Shown piece after piece: positions 17,066 to 25,833 of a DNA stretch of 64,000 nt (the stretch's first letter is position 1; the number at the start of each line of letters is the position of its first letter). Origin of the DNA: Oscillospiraceae bacterium (lineage in GTDB: Bacteria > Bacillota > Clostridia > Oscillospirales > Ruminococcaceae). The stretch lies in the NCBI GenBank assembly GCA_900770195.1, contig CAAGJI010000092.1, forward strand, positions 1 to 64,000. Direction: 5' to 3'. The notes beneath the pieces were generated by a model, which worked only from the letters and a program-made list of their open reading frames with translations, was not told the DNA's origin and did not search any database. The position numbers were made by a program, and so were the translations under genes.

Positions 17066-17187
17066 TATGCTTATAAGGGAGTAATCAGCATATAGAATAT
17101 GTGATATTATCGACATAATGGTATCAGACCCGGTAATATCTTAAATGATGAGACTTAAAGACGATTCTGTCTTTGGGTCTTTTTTTA
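17066..17187 (+). promoter_or_regulatory. yybP-ykoY manganese riboswitch with terminator
   Basis: The leader contains the hallmark pieces of the yybP-ykoY motif: AAGGGAGTA at about 17075, a CGACAT element, a CCCGGT element at about 17129 and the closing TGAGACTT at about 17149. It ends in a terminator stem (AGAC..AAAGAC with GTCTTT..GTCT, about 17151-17180) and a T-tract. Mn2+ binding favours antitermination and turns on efflux genes, and the gene below is mntP, the classic target. Confidence 0.88.
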
Positions 17188-17226
17188 TTTCAGCTGATAT
17201 TTTAAATCGAAAGGGTAATTATTATT

Positions 17227-17781
17227 ATGAGTGTTTTTGAATTGTTCATATTGGCAGTAGGACTGTCTATGGATGCCTTTGCAGTTTCAATATGCAAAGG
17301 ACTTTCGCTTGGAAAAATTAAATTGAAGAATATGTGTATTGCAGGTGCGTGGTTTGGTATTTTTCAGGCAATTATGCCGCTTATCGGCTTTTTCCTTGGA
17401 AGATTTTTCACAGATATAGTAACAAAATTTTCGCATTGGATAGCATTTGCACTCTTATGTCTTATTGGAATAAGTATGATAAAAGAAGCATTTGAAAAAA
17501 AAGAAGTCAATGTGTCAATGACTGTTAAATCTATGTTTATGCTTGCAATTGCAACAAGTATAGATGCACTTGCCGTTGGTGTTTCATTTGCATTTTTAAA
17601 AGTAAATATCTTACTGGCAGTTTTATTCATAGGAATTATAACATTTATTTTGTCAGCAATAGGTGTTAAAATAGGAAGTTTGTTTGGTTCAAAATATAAA
17701 AAGCCTTCTGAAATTGTAGGCGGAATAATACTTATTTTTATTGCACTAAAAACGTTATTTCAGGGACTTGGTATTATTTAA
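17227..17781 (+). CDS. mntP: MntP manganese efflux pump
   Basis: A membrane protein of 184 residues with six helices arranged as two homologous halves, as in MntP/YebN. The helix-1 motif LSMDAFAVSICKG and its repeat in the second half, TSIDALAVGVSFA, both carry the conserved Asp that lines the metal path. It exports Mn2+ to prevent toxicity. The upstream riboswitch supports the call. The next gene follows after 14 nt, so the two are probably co-transcribed. Confidence 0.95.
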   Translation: MSVFELFILAVGLSMDAFAVSICKGLSLGKIKLKNMCIAGAWFGIFQAIMPLIGFFLGRFFTDIVTKFSHWIAFALLCLIGISMIKEAFEKKEVNVSMTVKSMFMLAIATSIDALAVGVSFAFLKVNILLAVLFIGIITFILSAIGVKIGSLFGSKYKKPSEIVGGIILIFIALKTLFQGLGII

Positions 17782-17795
17782 GAAAGCAGGATAAA

Positions 17796-18344
17796 ATGAT
17801 ACAGAATTTTGATTTTATGATTCTTGATTTTATACAATCAAATATAAAAAATGTTTTTTTTGATAAAATTATGCCGTTTATAACATATCTCGGAAGCGGT
17901 GGAGTGATATGGATAGTCATTGCATTAATATTGCTTTTCCTAAAAAAATACAGACTATGCGGAATTGAAATGATTACAGGACTTCTTACAGGACTCCTTA
18001 TAGGCAATATAATTTTAAAAAATCTTATAATGAGGAACAGACCTTGCTGGATAAATGAAAATATTGATATGTTGATTTCAATACCAAAAGATTATTCCTT
18101 TCCATCAGGTCACACTATGTCAGGCTTCTGTTGTGCTGTTATTTTACTCTGTTTTGATAAAAGAATAGGAATACCTGCAATTGCACTTGCATCAATTATA
18201 GCTTTTTCGAGATTGTATCTTTATGTACATTTTCCAACTGACATTCTTGCAGGCGGAATAATAGGTTGTATTATTGCATTTTTTGTTATATTTATATTTA
18301 ACAAAATTAAGGCAAAACAAAAAAGTTGTAATATACGTCAATAA
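17796..18344 (+). CDS. PAP2-family membrane phosphatase
   Basis: A membrane protein of 182 residues with about five helices and all three acid-phosphatase motifs: K(N)LIMRNRP at about 70-78, PSGH at about 100-103 with the catalytic His, and SRLYLYVHFPTD at about 134-145. The family removes phosphate from lipid pyrophosphates or phosphatidate, for example undecaprenyl pyrophosphate recycling. It follows mntP closely and may share its riboswitch control. The substrate is not determined. Confidence 0.88.
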   Translation: MIQNFDFMILDFIQSNIKNVFFDKIMPFITYLGSGGVIWIVIALILLFLKKYRLCGIEMITGLLTGLLIGNIILKNLIMRNRPCWINENIDMLISIPKDYSFPSGHTMSGFCCAVILLCFDKRIGIPAIALASIIAFSRLYLYVHFPTDILAGGIIGCIIAFFVIFIFNKIKAKQKSCNIRQ

Positions 18345-18413
18345 TTTTTACAAATAAGTAGTCATAGAAACAATGATGGAAATGAAAAACAGCAAAAAAT
18401 TTAAATATAGCTC

Positions 18414-18442
18414 TTGCAATTAAAAAAAAATTATGTTATAAT
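18414..18442 (+). promoter_or_regulatory. Promoter of the thiamine operon
   Basis: TTGCAA at 18414-18419 and TATAAT at 18437-18442 with a 17-nt spacer, about 30 nt before the riboswitch. Confidence 0.75.
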
Positions 18443-18469
18443 AATATAGAACTCAAAGAGTTCAGCGAA

Positions 18470-18558
18470 TAATAAGGGGAGCTTGCAGACAGGCTGAGAG
18501 GAGATTATACATCTCGACCCGTTAAACCTGATTTGGATAATGCCAACGTAGGGAAGTA
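18470..18558 (+). promoter_or_regulatory. TPP riboswitch (THI element)
   Basis: All conserved blocks are present: GGGGAGCTTG, GCTGAGAGGA, GACCCGTTAAACCTGATTTGG and ATAATGCCAACGTAGGGAA. Binding of thiamine pyrophosphate should shut the operon off through the terminator immediately downstream. Confidence 0.97.
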
Positions 18559-18573
18559 TACCGAAAGTATATT

Positions 18574-18609
18574 AGCGGAAGCATCAATATCAGGTGTTTC
18601 CGCTTTTTT
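18574..18609 (+). terminator. Regulated terminator of the TPP riboswitch
   Basis: AGCGGAAG pairs with GTTTCCGCT and is followed by a T-run. It lies between the aptamer and thiS as the expression platform. Confidence 0.88.
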
Positions 18610-18632
18610 ATGTTATAAAAAGGAGTGTTTTT

Positions 18633-18827
18633 ATGGTCAGAATAAATGGAAATGATATTACAGCAGACGGAAAAACTGTTGCTGAATATCTCGAATCTGA
18701 AAACTACAGGATGGAAAGAATTGTTGTTGAAATAAATGGCAATATAATTCCAAAAAACAACTATGCCGAAACCATTCTGAAAGACGGAGATGCCGTTGAA
18801 GTCGTTAGTTTTGTAGGAGGAGGCTGA
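18633..18827 (+). CDS. thiS: ThiS sulfur-carrier protein
   Basis: A ubiquitin-like protein of 64 residues ending in VSFVGGG, the C-terminal Gly-Gly that is adenylated by ThiF and converted to thiocarboxylate for thiazole formation. ATG 18633 follows AGGAG. An upstream in-frame start would lie inside the terminator hairpin and is rejected. First gene of the operon. Confidence 0.95.
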   Translation: MVRINGNDITADGKTVAEYLESENYRMERIVVEINGNIIPKNNYAETILKDGDAVEVVSFVGGG

Positions 18828-18834
18828 TATATCA

Positions 18835-19470
18835 ATGATACCCTCAGAAAAGGATTTAAAGGCAGCACAGGCTGAAAAGCAGGGCAAGGAACTCTCTGAA
18901 AAAATAACTTCTGCAACTGTTGCTGTATGCGGTCTTGGAGGTCTTGGCTCAAACATCTCTATATGCCTTGCAAGGGCAGGAATAGGCAAGCTTATTCTTA
19001 CAGATTTTGACAGGGTTGATATAACAAACCTTCACAGACAGCAGTACAAAGCCTCTCAGATAGGTTTGTATAAAGCTGATGCTTTAACTGAAAATTTAAA
19101 TGAAATAGCACCATATGTTAAAACCGAAAAGCATATTGTTAAAATAACAGAGGATAACGCTGTTGAACTTTTAAAAGAGGCAGATATAATATGCGAAGCG
19201 TTTGATAATCCTGTTGCAAAAGCTATGCTTACAAATACTGTTCTTGAGAAGCTGCCTGAAAAATATTATGTTGCAGCTTCAGGAATGGCAGGAATGGACT
19301 CGCCTAACACAATAAAAACAAAAAAATTATCTGATAAATTTTACCTTTGCGGTGACAGAGTCAGCAATGTTGAAGATAATATAGGTCTTATTTCATCAAG
19401 GGTAATGCTTTGTGCAGCACATGAAGCACATACAATTTTCAGAATTATTGCAGAAAAATTTGATGTATAA
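18835..19470 (+). CDS. thiF: ThiF, ThiS adenylyltransferase (short form)
   Basis: A protein of 211 residues of the E1-like/MoeB fold, with the nucleotide loop GLGGLGSNI at about residues 33-41 and the FDRVDITNLHRQQY stretch used for ATP and Mg. It activates the ThiS C-terminus. It lacks the longer C-terminal part of E. coli ThiF, as is usual for the clostridial short form. It lies 7 nt after thiS. Confidence 0.92.
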   Translation: MIPSEKDLKAAQAEKQGKELSEKITSATVAVCGLGGLGSNISICLARAGIGKLILTDFDRVDITNLHRQQYKASQIGLYKADALTENLNEIAPYVKTEKHIVKITEDNAVELLKEADIICEAFDNPVAKAMLTNTVLEKLPEKYYVAASGMAGMDSPNTIKTKKLSDKFYLCGDRVSNVEDNIGLISSRVMLCAAHEAHTIFRIIAEKFDV

Positions 19471-19497
19471 TTATATTGAAAGAAGGAATTTTCAATT

Positions 19498-20271
19498 ATG
19501 AGTAATGAAGATAAACTTATAATAGGCGGTCACGAGTTTAACTCAAGATTTATCTTAGGTTCAGGAAAATATTCAATGAAACTCATTGAATCAGCAATAA
19601 AAGATGCAGGTGCAGAAATAATAACACTTGCAGTAAGACGTGCAAATACAAAACAGGAAGAAAATATTCTTGACTATATTCCAAAAAATGTAACTTTACT
19701 TCCAAATACTTCAGGAGCAAGAAATGCAGATGAAGCAGTAAGAATTGCAAGAATGGCAAAAGCTCTTGGCTGCGGCAATTTTGTTAAAATAGAAATAATG
19801 AGAGATACAAAATATCTTCTCCCTGATAATCAGGAAACAATTAAAGCAACTGAAATTCTTGCAAAAGAAGGATTTGTTGTTATGCCATACATGTATCCTG
19901 ATTTAAATACAGCAAGAGATTTGGTTAATGCAGGTGCTGCTGCAGTTATGCCTCTTGCATCTCCTATAGGTTCAAACAAAGGACTTGCAACAAAAGAATT
20001 TATACAGATTCTGATTGATGAAATTGACTTACCTATAATAGTAGATGCAGGAATAGGAAAGCCTTCACAGGCTTGCGAAGCAATGGAAATGGGAGCAGCT
20101 GCAATTATGGCAAATACTGCCCTTGCAACAGCAGGAGATTTAACCTTAATGGCACAGTCTTTTAAGCATGCAATAGAAGCAGGAAGAAAAGCATACCTTT
20201 CAGGTCTTGGAAGAGTGCTTTCAAGAGGCGGTTCATCATCTGACCCTCTCACAGGATTTCTTCGTGATTAA
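19498..20271 (+). CDS. thiG: Thiazole synthase ThiG
   Basis: A TIM-barrel protein of 257 residues beginning with the family's [17 protein letters not shown], containing VKIEIM with the substrate-binding lysine, [12 protein letters not shown] and VDAGIGKPS. It joins 1-deoxyxylulose 5-phosphate, dehydroglycine and sulfur from ThiS thiocarboxylate to make the thiazole phosphate. GAAGGAA precedes the ATG. Confidence 0.96.
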   Translation: MSNEDKLIIGGHEFNSRFILGSGKYSMKLIESAIKDAGAEIITLAVRRANTKQEENILDYIPKNVTLLPNTSGARNADEAVRIARMAKALGCGNFVKIEIMRDTKYLLPDNQETIKATEILAKEGFVVMPYMYPDLNTARDLVNAGAAAVMPLASPIGSNKGLATKEFIQILIDEIDLPIIVDAGIGKPSQACEAMEMGAAAIMANTALATAGDLTLMAQSFKHAIEAGRKAYLSGLGRVLSRGGSSSDPLTGFLRD

Positions 20272-20285
20272 GGAGGCTGATGAAA

Positions 20286-21539
20286 ATGGAAAATAATTTT
20301 CTTATAGATTCTGAATATCTTTCAAAAGCTGCACTTGAAAAAAAACATAGACTTGAAACGGATCCGTCATCAAGAACAAACCATATGAAATATATGGAAG
20401 GTATGGAAATAATAAAGTCTGATGTCTGCAAAGAAGTTATTTCAGCAATGAACTCATACGATTACAATTCATATACAGCAAAAGACGTTCTTCGTGCATT
20501 GCAGCACGACAGATGTACTGTTGAAGATTTTAAAGCATTGCTTTCACCTGCTGCTGAACCTTTTCTTGAAAAAATGGCTGAAAAGGCAAAAATTGAAACA
20601 GGAAAACATTTTGGAAACAGTGTCTATCTTTTCACACCTCTTTATATTGCAAATTATTGCGAAAATTACTGTATTTACTGTGGTTTCAACTGCTATAATC
20701 ATATAAACAGAATGAAACTTGATATGCAGCAGATTGAACACGAAATGAAAGTCATTGCAGACAGCGGAATGGAAGAAATTCTTATTTTAACAGGTGAAAG
20801 CAAAGCAAAAAGTGATGTCAAATATATAGGTGAAGCCTGCAAACTTGCAAGAAAATATTTTCGTCTTGTAGGACTTGAAATATATCCTGTCAATACAGAA
20901 GATTATAAATATCTTCACGAATGCGGTGCTGATTATGTAACTGTTTTTCAGGAAACATATGATTCAGACAAATATGAAACACTTCATTTAATGGGACATA
21001 AAAGAGTATGGCCATACAGATTTGATGCACAGGAAAGGGCGTTAAAAGCAGGTATGAGAGGTGTTGGATTCTCTGCACTTTTAGGTCTGTCTGATTTCAG
21101 AAAAGATGCACTCGCAAGTGCTTTACATGTTTATTATCTGCAAAGGAAATATCCTCAGGCAGAATTTTCTCTGTCATGTCCAAGACTTCGCCCTATAATA
21201 AATAATGATAAAATAAATCCGCTTGACGTACACGAAAAACAGCTTTGTCAGGTACTTTGTGCCTACAGAATATTCCTGCCATATGTTGGAATAACAGTTT
21301 CATCAAGAGAGTCTGAAACGTTCAGAAACGGCATTGTCAAAATAGCCGCAACAAAAATATCAGCAGGTGTTTCGACAGGAATAGGCGACCACGAAAGCAA
21401 ATATACAGGCAAAAAAGCTACAGACAGCGAAGGCGATGAACAATTTGAAATAAATGACGGAAGAAGCCTTAAAAAAATGTATTCAGATATAAGCAATGAA
21501 GGACTTCAGCCTGTAATGAATGATTATCTCTATGTTTAA
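20286..21539 (+). CDS. thiH: 2-iminoacetate synthase ThiH (radical SAM)
   Basis: A protein of 417 residues with the radical-SAM cluster motif C-E-N-Y-C-I-Y-C (CxxxCxxC) at about residues 121-128. It cleaves tyrosine to dehydroglycine and p-cresol, the oxygen-independent route to the glycine imine, which fits an anaerobe. The ATG at 20286 is 9 nt from AGGAGG; an ATG at 20280 is too close. The end overlaps tenI by 8 nt. Confidence 0.95.
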   Translation: MENNFLIDSEYLSKAALEKKHRLETDPSSRTNHMKYMEGMEIIKSDVCKEVISAMNSYDYNSYTAKDVLRALQHDRCTVEDFKALLSPAAEPFLEKMAEKAKIETGKHFGNSVYLFTPLYIANYCENYCIYCGFNCYNHINRMKLDMQQIEHEMKVIADSGMEEILILTGESKAKSDVKYIGEACKLARKYFRLVGLEIYPVNTEDYKYLHECGADYVTVFQETYDSDKYETLHLMGHKRVWPYRFDAQERALKAGMRGVGFSALLGLSDFRKDALASALHVYYLQRKYPQAEFSLSCPRLRPIINNDKINPLDVHEKQLCQVLCAYRIFLPYVGITVSSRESETFRNGIVKIAATKISAGVSTGIGDHESKYTGKKATDSEGDEQFEINDGRSLKKMYSDISNEGLQPVMNDYLYV

Positions 21540-22125
21540 AATTATATGTGTTACAAACAAAAAACTTTGCAGAGATGATTTTTTTGAAAGAATAAAAAAA
21601 CTTTGCAAATCAGGGATTTCATCAATTATTTTGCGAGAAAAAGATTTATCAGAAGATGAATATTTTGAAATTGCAAAAAAAGCAAAAGAAATATGCGACA
21701 AAAATAACATACTTCTGATTATAAACAGCTTTTATAAAATTGCTGAAATACTTGAAAACAAAGCAGTTCATCTTCCACTTTACATATTTGAAAATATGAC
21801 AGACAAAGAAAAAAAGCACTTTGAAATTAAAGGTGTTTCCTGTCACAGCACTAAAGAGGCAGTCAAAGCTGAAGAACTTGGTGCAGATTATATAGTTGCA
21901 GGACATATATTTGAAACTAATTGCAAAAAAGGACTTGCAGGAAGAGGAATATCGTTTCTTGAAGATGTTTGCAAGGCTGTTTCAATACCTGTTTATGCAA
22001 TAGGTGGTATTGATGAAAAAAATATAAGTCAGATAAAAAAGACCGAAGCATCAGGCATATGCCTTATGAGTTCACTTATGACTTGTAAAGATATTGATAA
22101 ACTAGTAAATCAATTAAGGAAGTGA
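21532..22125 (+). CDS. tenI: TenI-like thiazole tautomerase
   Basis: A protein of 197 residues of the ThiE fold. It closely matches Bacillus TenI in the segment ADYIVAGHIFETNCKKGLAGRG and the following AIGGI, and lacks the ThiE pyrophosphate motif set. TenI aromatises the thiazole carboxylate tautomer between ThiG and ThiE. ATG 21532 overlaps the thiH stop, so translation is coupled; an in-frame start 12 nt earlier is possible. Confidence 0.85.
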   Translation: MFKIICVTNKKLCRDDFFERIKKLCKSGISSIILREKDLSEDEYFEIAKKAKEICDKNNILLIINSFYKIAEILENKAVHLPLYIFENMTDKEKKHFEIKGVSCHSTKEAVKAEELGADYIVAGHIFETNCKKGLAGRGISFLEDVCKAVSIPVYAIGGIDEKNISQIKKTEASGICLMSSLMTCKDIDKLVNQLRK

Positions 22126-22129
22126 AAAT

Positions 22130-22768
22130 TTGAAATTCAAGAAAGAAAATCTTATTTTATATGCAATAACAGATAGTAAATTATCTGAAAACAGGGATTT
22201 TTTTGAAATGGCAGAAAAAGCCCTTGAAGGCGGAGTTACCATAATGCAGCTTAGGGAAAAAAGCCTTGAAAAAAATGCATTCATAGAAAAAGCCTGTAAA
22301 TTAAGAGAAATTTGCCATGAACATAATGTTCCATTAATAATAGATGATGACCTTGACGTTGCAATAGAAAGCAAAGCTAACGGTATTCATGTTGGTGCAG
22401 GTGATATTTCTGTTGAAGAAATCAGAAAAATTACGGGCAAAGATTTCATAATAGGTGCAACAGCAAAAACTGTTGAACAGGCAATTTCAGCTGAAAAATC
22501 AGGTGCAGATTATCTTGGAGTAGGTGCTGTTTTTCCTTCACCTACAAAGAAGAATGCTATAAGAATAGATGAAAAAAAGCTGAAAGAAATATGCCAAAGT
22601 GTAAAAATTCCTGCTGTTGCAATTGGCGGAATAAATTTTGAAAATGCAGATAAATTAAAAGGCTGTAATATTTCGGGAATAGCTGTTGTTTCAGCAATTT
22701 TTGCAGAAGATGATATTTTAAGTGCAGCAAAAAAACTCAGAGAAAAGGCTGAAAATCTTATAATTTAA
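22130..22768 (+). CDS. thiE: Thiamine-phosphate synthase ThiE
   Basis: A protein of 212 residues from a TTG start behind AAGGAAG. Family motifs are present: GGVTIMQLREK, LIIDDDLDVA, GIHVGAGD, the IIGATAKT loop, GVGAVFPSPTK and AIGGIN. It couples HMP-pyrophosphate and thiazole phosphate to thiamine phosphate. It lies 4 nt after tenI. Confidence 0.95.
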   Translation: MKFKKENLILYAITDSKLSENRDFFEMAEKALEGGVTIMQLREKSLEKNAFIEKACKLREICHEHNVPLIIDDDLDVAIESKANGIHVGAGDISVEEIRKITGKDFIIGATAKTVEQAISAEKSGADYLGVGAVFPSPTKKNAIRIDEKKLKEICQSVKIPAVAIGGINFENADKLKGCNISGIAVVSAIFAEDDILSAAKKLREKAENLII

Positions 22769-22780
22769 TGGGGTGATTTT

Positions 22781-23578
22781 TTGAAAACAGTTTTATCAAT
22801 AGCAGGTTCAGATTCAAGCGGAGGTGCAGGTATTCAGGCTGACCTTAAAACTATGATAATGAATGGTGTTTACGGAATGACGGCAATAACAGCATTAACA
22901 GCTCAAAATACAACAGGTGTCAAATGCGTGGATATACCTGCAAAAAGTTTTCTTGAATCACAAATAGATGCTGTATTTGAAGATATAAGACCTGATGCTG
23001 TGAAAACGGGAATGATACCGACACCTGAACTTATTGAAACAGTGGCGGAAAAATTAAAATTTTATAAAGCAGAAAAAATTGTTTGCGACCCTGTTATGAT
23101 AGCAACAAGCGGAAGCAGACTTATGGAAGAAAAAGCCATTGAAGTTTTGAAAAATAGTCTTTTGCCAATATCTGAAATTGTAACGCCTAATATAAGTGAA
23201 GCGGAAGTTTTGTCAGGAATTTCAATAAAAAATGCTGATGATATGGAAAAGACTGCAAAAAAAATATATGATGAATGCGGTTGTAATGTTCTTATAAAAG
23301 GCGGTCACTCATTAAATAATGCAGATGATTTGCTTTATGTAAAAGGAAATACCGAATGGATTAAGGGCAAGAGAATAAATAACCCGAATACACATGGTAC
23401 AGGCTGTACTTTATCGAGTGCAATTGCATCAAATCTTGCAAAAAATTATGACATTAAAACGTCAGTTGTATGTGCAAAAAAATATATAACACAAGCAATA
23501 TCAGCTAATCTTAATCTTGGAAAAGGTTCAGGTCCGTTGAATCATGGATATGTTGATTATGAAGAATTTAAAAACTGA
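22781..23578 (+). CDS. thiD: Hydroxymethylpyrimidine (phosphate) kinase ThiD
   Basis: A protein of 265 residues of the ribokinase fold, from TTG 22781 behind GGGGTG. The N-terminal [29 protein letters not shown] and the anion-hole [14 protein letters not shown] are all intact. It phosphorylates HMP and HMP-phosphate for ThiE. Confidence 0.96.
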   Translation: MKTVLSIAGSDSSGGAGIQADLKTMIMNGVYGMTAITALTAQNTTGVKCVDIPAKSFLESQIDAVFEDIRPDAVKTGMIPTPELIETVAEKLKFYKAEKIVCDPVMIATSGSRLMEEKAIEVLKNSLLPISEIVTPNISEAEVLSGISIKNADDMEKTAKKIYDECGCNVLIKGGHSLNNADDLLYVKGNTEWIKGKRINNPNTHGTGCTLSSAIASNLAKNYDIKTSVVCAKKYITQAISANLNLGKGSGPLNHGYVDYEEFKN

Positions 23579-23591
23579 AAGGAAGAATCAA

Positions 23592-24902
23592 ATGGCAGAA
23601 AGAAAATATTATACACAGATGGACGCTGCAAGAAAGGAAATAATTACCCCGGAATTAAAAATAGTTGCAGAAAAAGAAAAAATGACAGTGGAAGAACTTA
23701 TTCCACTTGTTGCAAGCGGTAAAGTTGTTATTCCTGCAAATATAAATCATAAATGCCTCAATCCTGAGGGAATCGGTTCAATGCTTAGAACAAAAATAAA
23801 TGTCAATCTTGGCATATCGAAAGACTGCAGGGATTATGATATTGAAATGGAAAAGGTTATGTCTGCCGTTGAAATGGGCGGAGAAGCAATAATGGATTTG
23901 TCAAGCCACGGAAATACTCAACCATTCAGACAGAAACTTACAAGTGAATGTCCTGCAATGATAGGAACAGTTCCTGTTTATGACAGTGTTATTCATTATC
24001 AGCGTGACCTTGATACTTTAACAGCAAAAGATTTTATAGATGTTGTCCGCCTGCACGCACAAGACGGTGTTGACTTTGTAACACTTCACTGCGGAATAAC
24101 AAGAAAAACAATTGAACAAATCCGCAAACACAAAAGAAAGATGAATATTGTTTCAAGAGGCGGTTCACTTGTTTTTGCTTGGATGTGTATGACAGGAGAA
24201 GAAAATCCATTCTATGAATATTACGATGAAATACTTGATATATGCAGGGAGTATGATGTTACTGTTTCACTTGGAGATGCCTGCCGTCCGGGTTGTCTTG
24301 CTGATGCAACTGATGTATGCCAGATAGAAGAACTTGTACGCCTTGGAGAACTTACAAAAAGAGCATGGGAAAAAGATGTACAAGTAATGGTTGAAGGACC
24401 TGGACACGTTCCTATGGATCAGATAGCGGCTAATATGAAAGTTCAGCAAACAATATGTATGGGAGCACCATTCTATGTTTTAGGACCTCTTGTAACTGAC
24501 ATCGCACCGGGTTATGATCACATAACATCTGCAATAGGCGGAGCAATTGCTGCAATGAGCGGAGCTGCATTTTTGTGCTATGTAACACCTGCGGAACATC
24601 TTGCACTTCCAAATCTTGAAGATGTTAAACAGGGAATAATTGCAAGCAAAATTGCCGCACATGCCGCAGATATTGCAAAAGGTATAAAAGGTGCAAGGGA
24701 TATTGACGATAAAATGGCAGATGCCAGAAGAGTTCTCGACTGGGATAAGCAGTGGGAATGTGCAATTGACCCTGAAACAGCAAAAAAAATACGTGCGGAC
24801 AGAATGCCTGAACACGAAGACACCTGTTCTATGTGTGGAAAATTCTGTGCTGTAAGAAGTATGAATAAAGCACTTAACGGTGAGCATATTGATATTCTTT
24901 AA
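23592..24902 (+). CDS. thiC: Phosphomethylpyrimidine synthase ThiC
   Basis: A protein of 436 residues from ATG 23592 (AAAGGAAG upstream); an upstream in-frame start at 23544 overlaps thiD and is rejected. ThiC rearranges aminoimidazole ribotide to HMP phosphate by radical-SAM chemistry. The C-terminal cluster motif C-S-M-C-G-K-F-C (CxxCxxxC) and the [10 protein letters not shown] and [13 protein letters not shown] blocks are present. It is the last gene of the operon, and I see no clear terminator after it. Confidence 0.96.
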   Translation: MAERKYYTQMDAARKEIITPELKIVAEKEKMTVEELIPLVASGKVVIPANINHKCLNPEGIGSMLRTKINVNLGISKDCRDYDIEMEKVMSAVEMGGEAIMDLSSHGNTQPFRQKLTSECPAMIGTVPVYDSVIHYQRDLDTLTAKDFIDVVRLHAQDGVDFVTLHCGITRKTIEQIRKHKRKMNIVSRGGSLVFAWMCMTGEENPFYEYYDEILDICREYDVTVSLGDACRPGCLADATDVCQIEELVRLGELTKRAWEKDVQVMVEGPGHVPMDQIAANMKVQQTICMGAPFYVLGPLVTDIAPGYDHITSAIGGAIAAMSGAAFLCYVTPAEHLALPNLEDVKQGIIASKIAAHAADIAKGIKGARDIDDKMADARRVLDWDKQWECAIDPETAKKIRADRMPEHEDTCSMCGKFCAVRSMNKALNGEHIDIL

Positions 24903-24928
24903 TTAAATAAAGACTAAATAAAAAATGT

Positions 24929-24950
24929 TATATATATATATATATATATA
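24929..24950. repeat. (TA)11 simple repeat
   Basis: Eleven TA units lie in the intergenic gap after thiC. No function is evident; it is easily melted DNA upstream of the next promoter and may vary in length between strains. Confidence 0.9.
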
Positions 24951-24985
24951 AATGTTAAATATTATGGTAAAATTTTTAGACTTGC

Positions 24986-25014
24986 TTGACAAGTTAATAT
25001 TATTTTGCTATAAT
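24986..25014 (+). promoter_or_regulatory. Promoter of the LytTR two-component operon
   Basis: Consensus TTGACA at 24986-24991 and TATAAT at 25009-25014 with a 17-nt spacer. A terminator-like hairpin begins only 24 nt after the -10 box. Confidence 0.88.
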
Positions 25015-25037
25015 AATATGCGGCATATAAGTAAAGA

Positions 25038-25087
25038 GCCATTCAGGGGTGGGATGTATTTTAAATGCATTCTGAATGGCTTTTATT
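25038..25087 (+). terminator. Leader hairpin (possible attenuator) before the LytTR gene
   Basis: GCCATTCAG at 25038-25046 pairs with CTGAATGGC at 25072-25080. Inner pairing comes from GATGTATTT with AAATGCATT, and TTTTATT follows. It lies in the 5' leader between promoter and start codon, so it would stop transcription before the gene unless bypassed. Confidence 0.7.
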
Positions 25088-25115
25088 ATGCAAATTTAGT
25101 TTTGGAGGTGTCTGT

Positions 25116-25817
25116 TTGTTTCTTATATATGATGATGAAAAAGCTTCTTCGGAAATGCTTTTGAAAAAATTGAGAGGCTTTGAAGAATTCAGAGAAACAC
25201 CAATTTTAACAGTCAACACAAGGAAAGAAGCGGAACAATGCATAAATGATTCCCTCGAAGTATTATTTCAGGATATTGAACTTGGAGAAGATGGAAACGG
25301 AATAGACTTTGTGAAAAATCTGAAAGACCGTTTTCCCAATCTTATAATCGTTTTTGTTTCAGCATATAATGATTATTCTCAGAAAATTTTTGCAGCTTCT
25401 CCTGATGCGTTTATACTCAAACCGTTTAAAGATAACAATGTTGAAAGAGCTGTTAAAATTATAAAAGAAAAAATGCTTGAAAACAGTAAAAACATAGTAT
25501 TGCAGGTTGGAAGCCACAGATTAATGAATATAGAACTCAGAGATGTTCTGTATATAACAAAATGCCAGAGAGATGTTCTCTTTATAAATTTTGATAATGA
25601 AACAAAGTACAGCGTTAAATGCAGTATTGACGAAATTGAAAAGAAGCTTCCCCGTGAATTTTTAAGAACTCATCAAAGCTATATTGTTAATATGAAGCAT
25701 ATAAAAGAAATGCGAAACAAAAGTTTTATTGTTCAAAATGACTTTGAAATTCCAATAAGTATAAAGTTTGCATCTTCAAAAGAAAAATACCTTAACTTTC
25801 TTGGTGAAACTATATGA
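25116..25817 (+). CDS. LytTR-type response regulator
   Basis: A protein of 233 residues from TTG 25116 behind a perfect GGAGGTG. A receiver domain (about 1-115) has the acidic pair at the start (DDE), the phospho-acceptor Asp in FQDIEL and the Lys in LKPF. A LytTR DNA-binding domain (about 130-230) contains the FLRTHQSYIVN motif typical of AgrA/ComE-class regulators. An upstream ATG at 25065 falls inside the leader hairpin and is rejected. It pairs with the kinase starting 16 nt downstream. Targets are unknown; such pairs usually sense peptides. Confidence 0.9.
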   Translation: MFLIYDDEKASSEMLLKKLRGFEEFRETPILTVNTRKEAEQCINDSLEVLFQDIELGEDGNGIDFVKNLKDRFPNLIIVFVSAYNDYSQKIFAASPDAFILKPFKDNNVERAVKIIKEKMLENSKNIVLQVGSHRLMNIELRDVLYITKCQRDVLFINFDNETKYSVKCSIDEIEKKLPREFLRTHQSYIVNMKHIKEMRNKSFIVQNDFEIPISIKFASSKEKYLNFLGETI

Positions 25818-25833
25818 AAGGAAGGTGTTTATT

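Noticed and set aside
24929..24950. (TA)11 tract considered as part of a repeat array or CRISPR leader
   Set aside because: It is a single simple repeat with no spaced repeats around it; no CRISPR array or cas gene is visible anywhere in the window.
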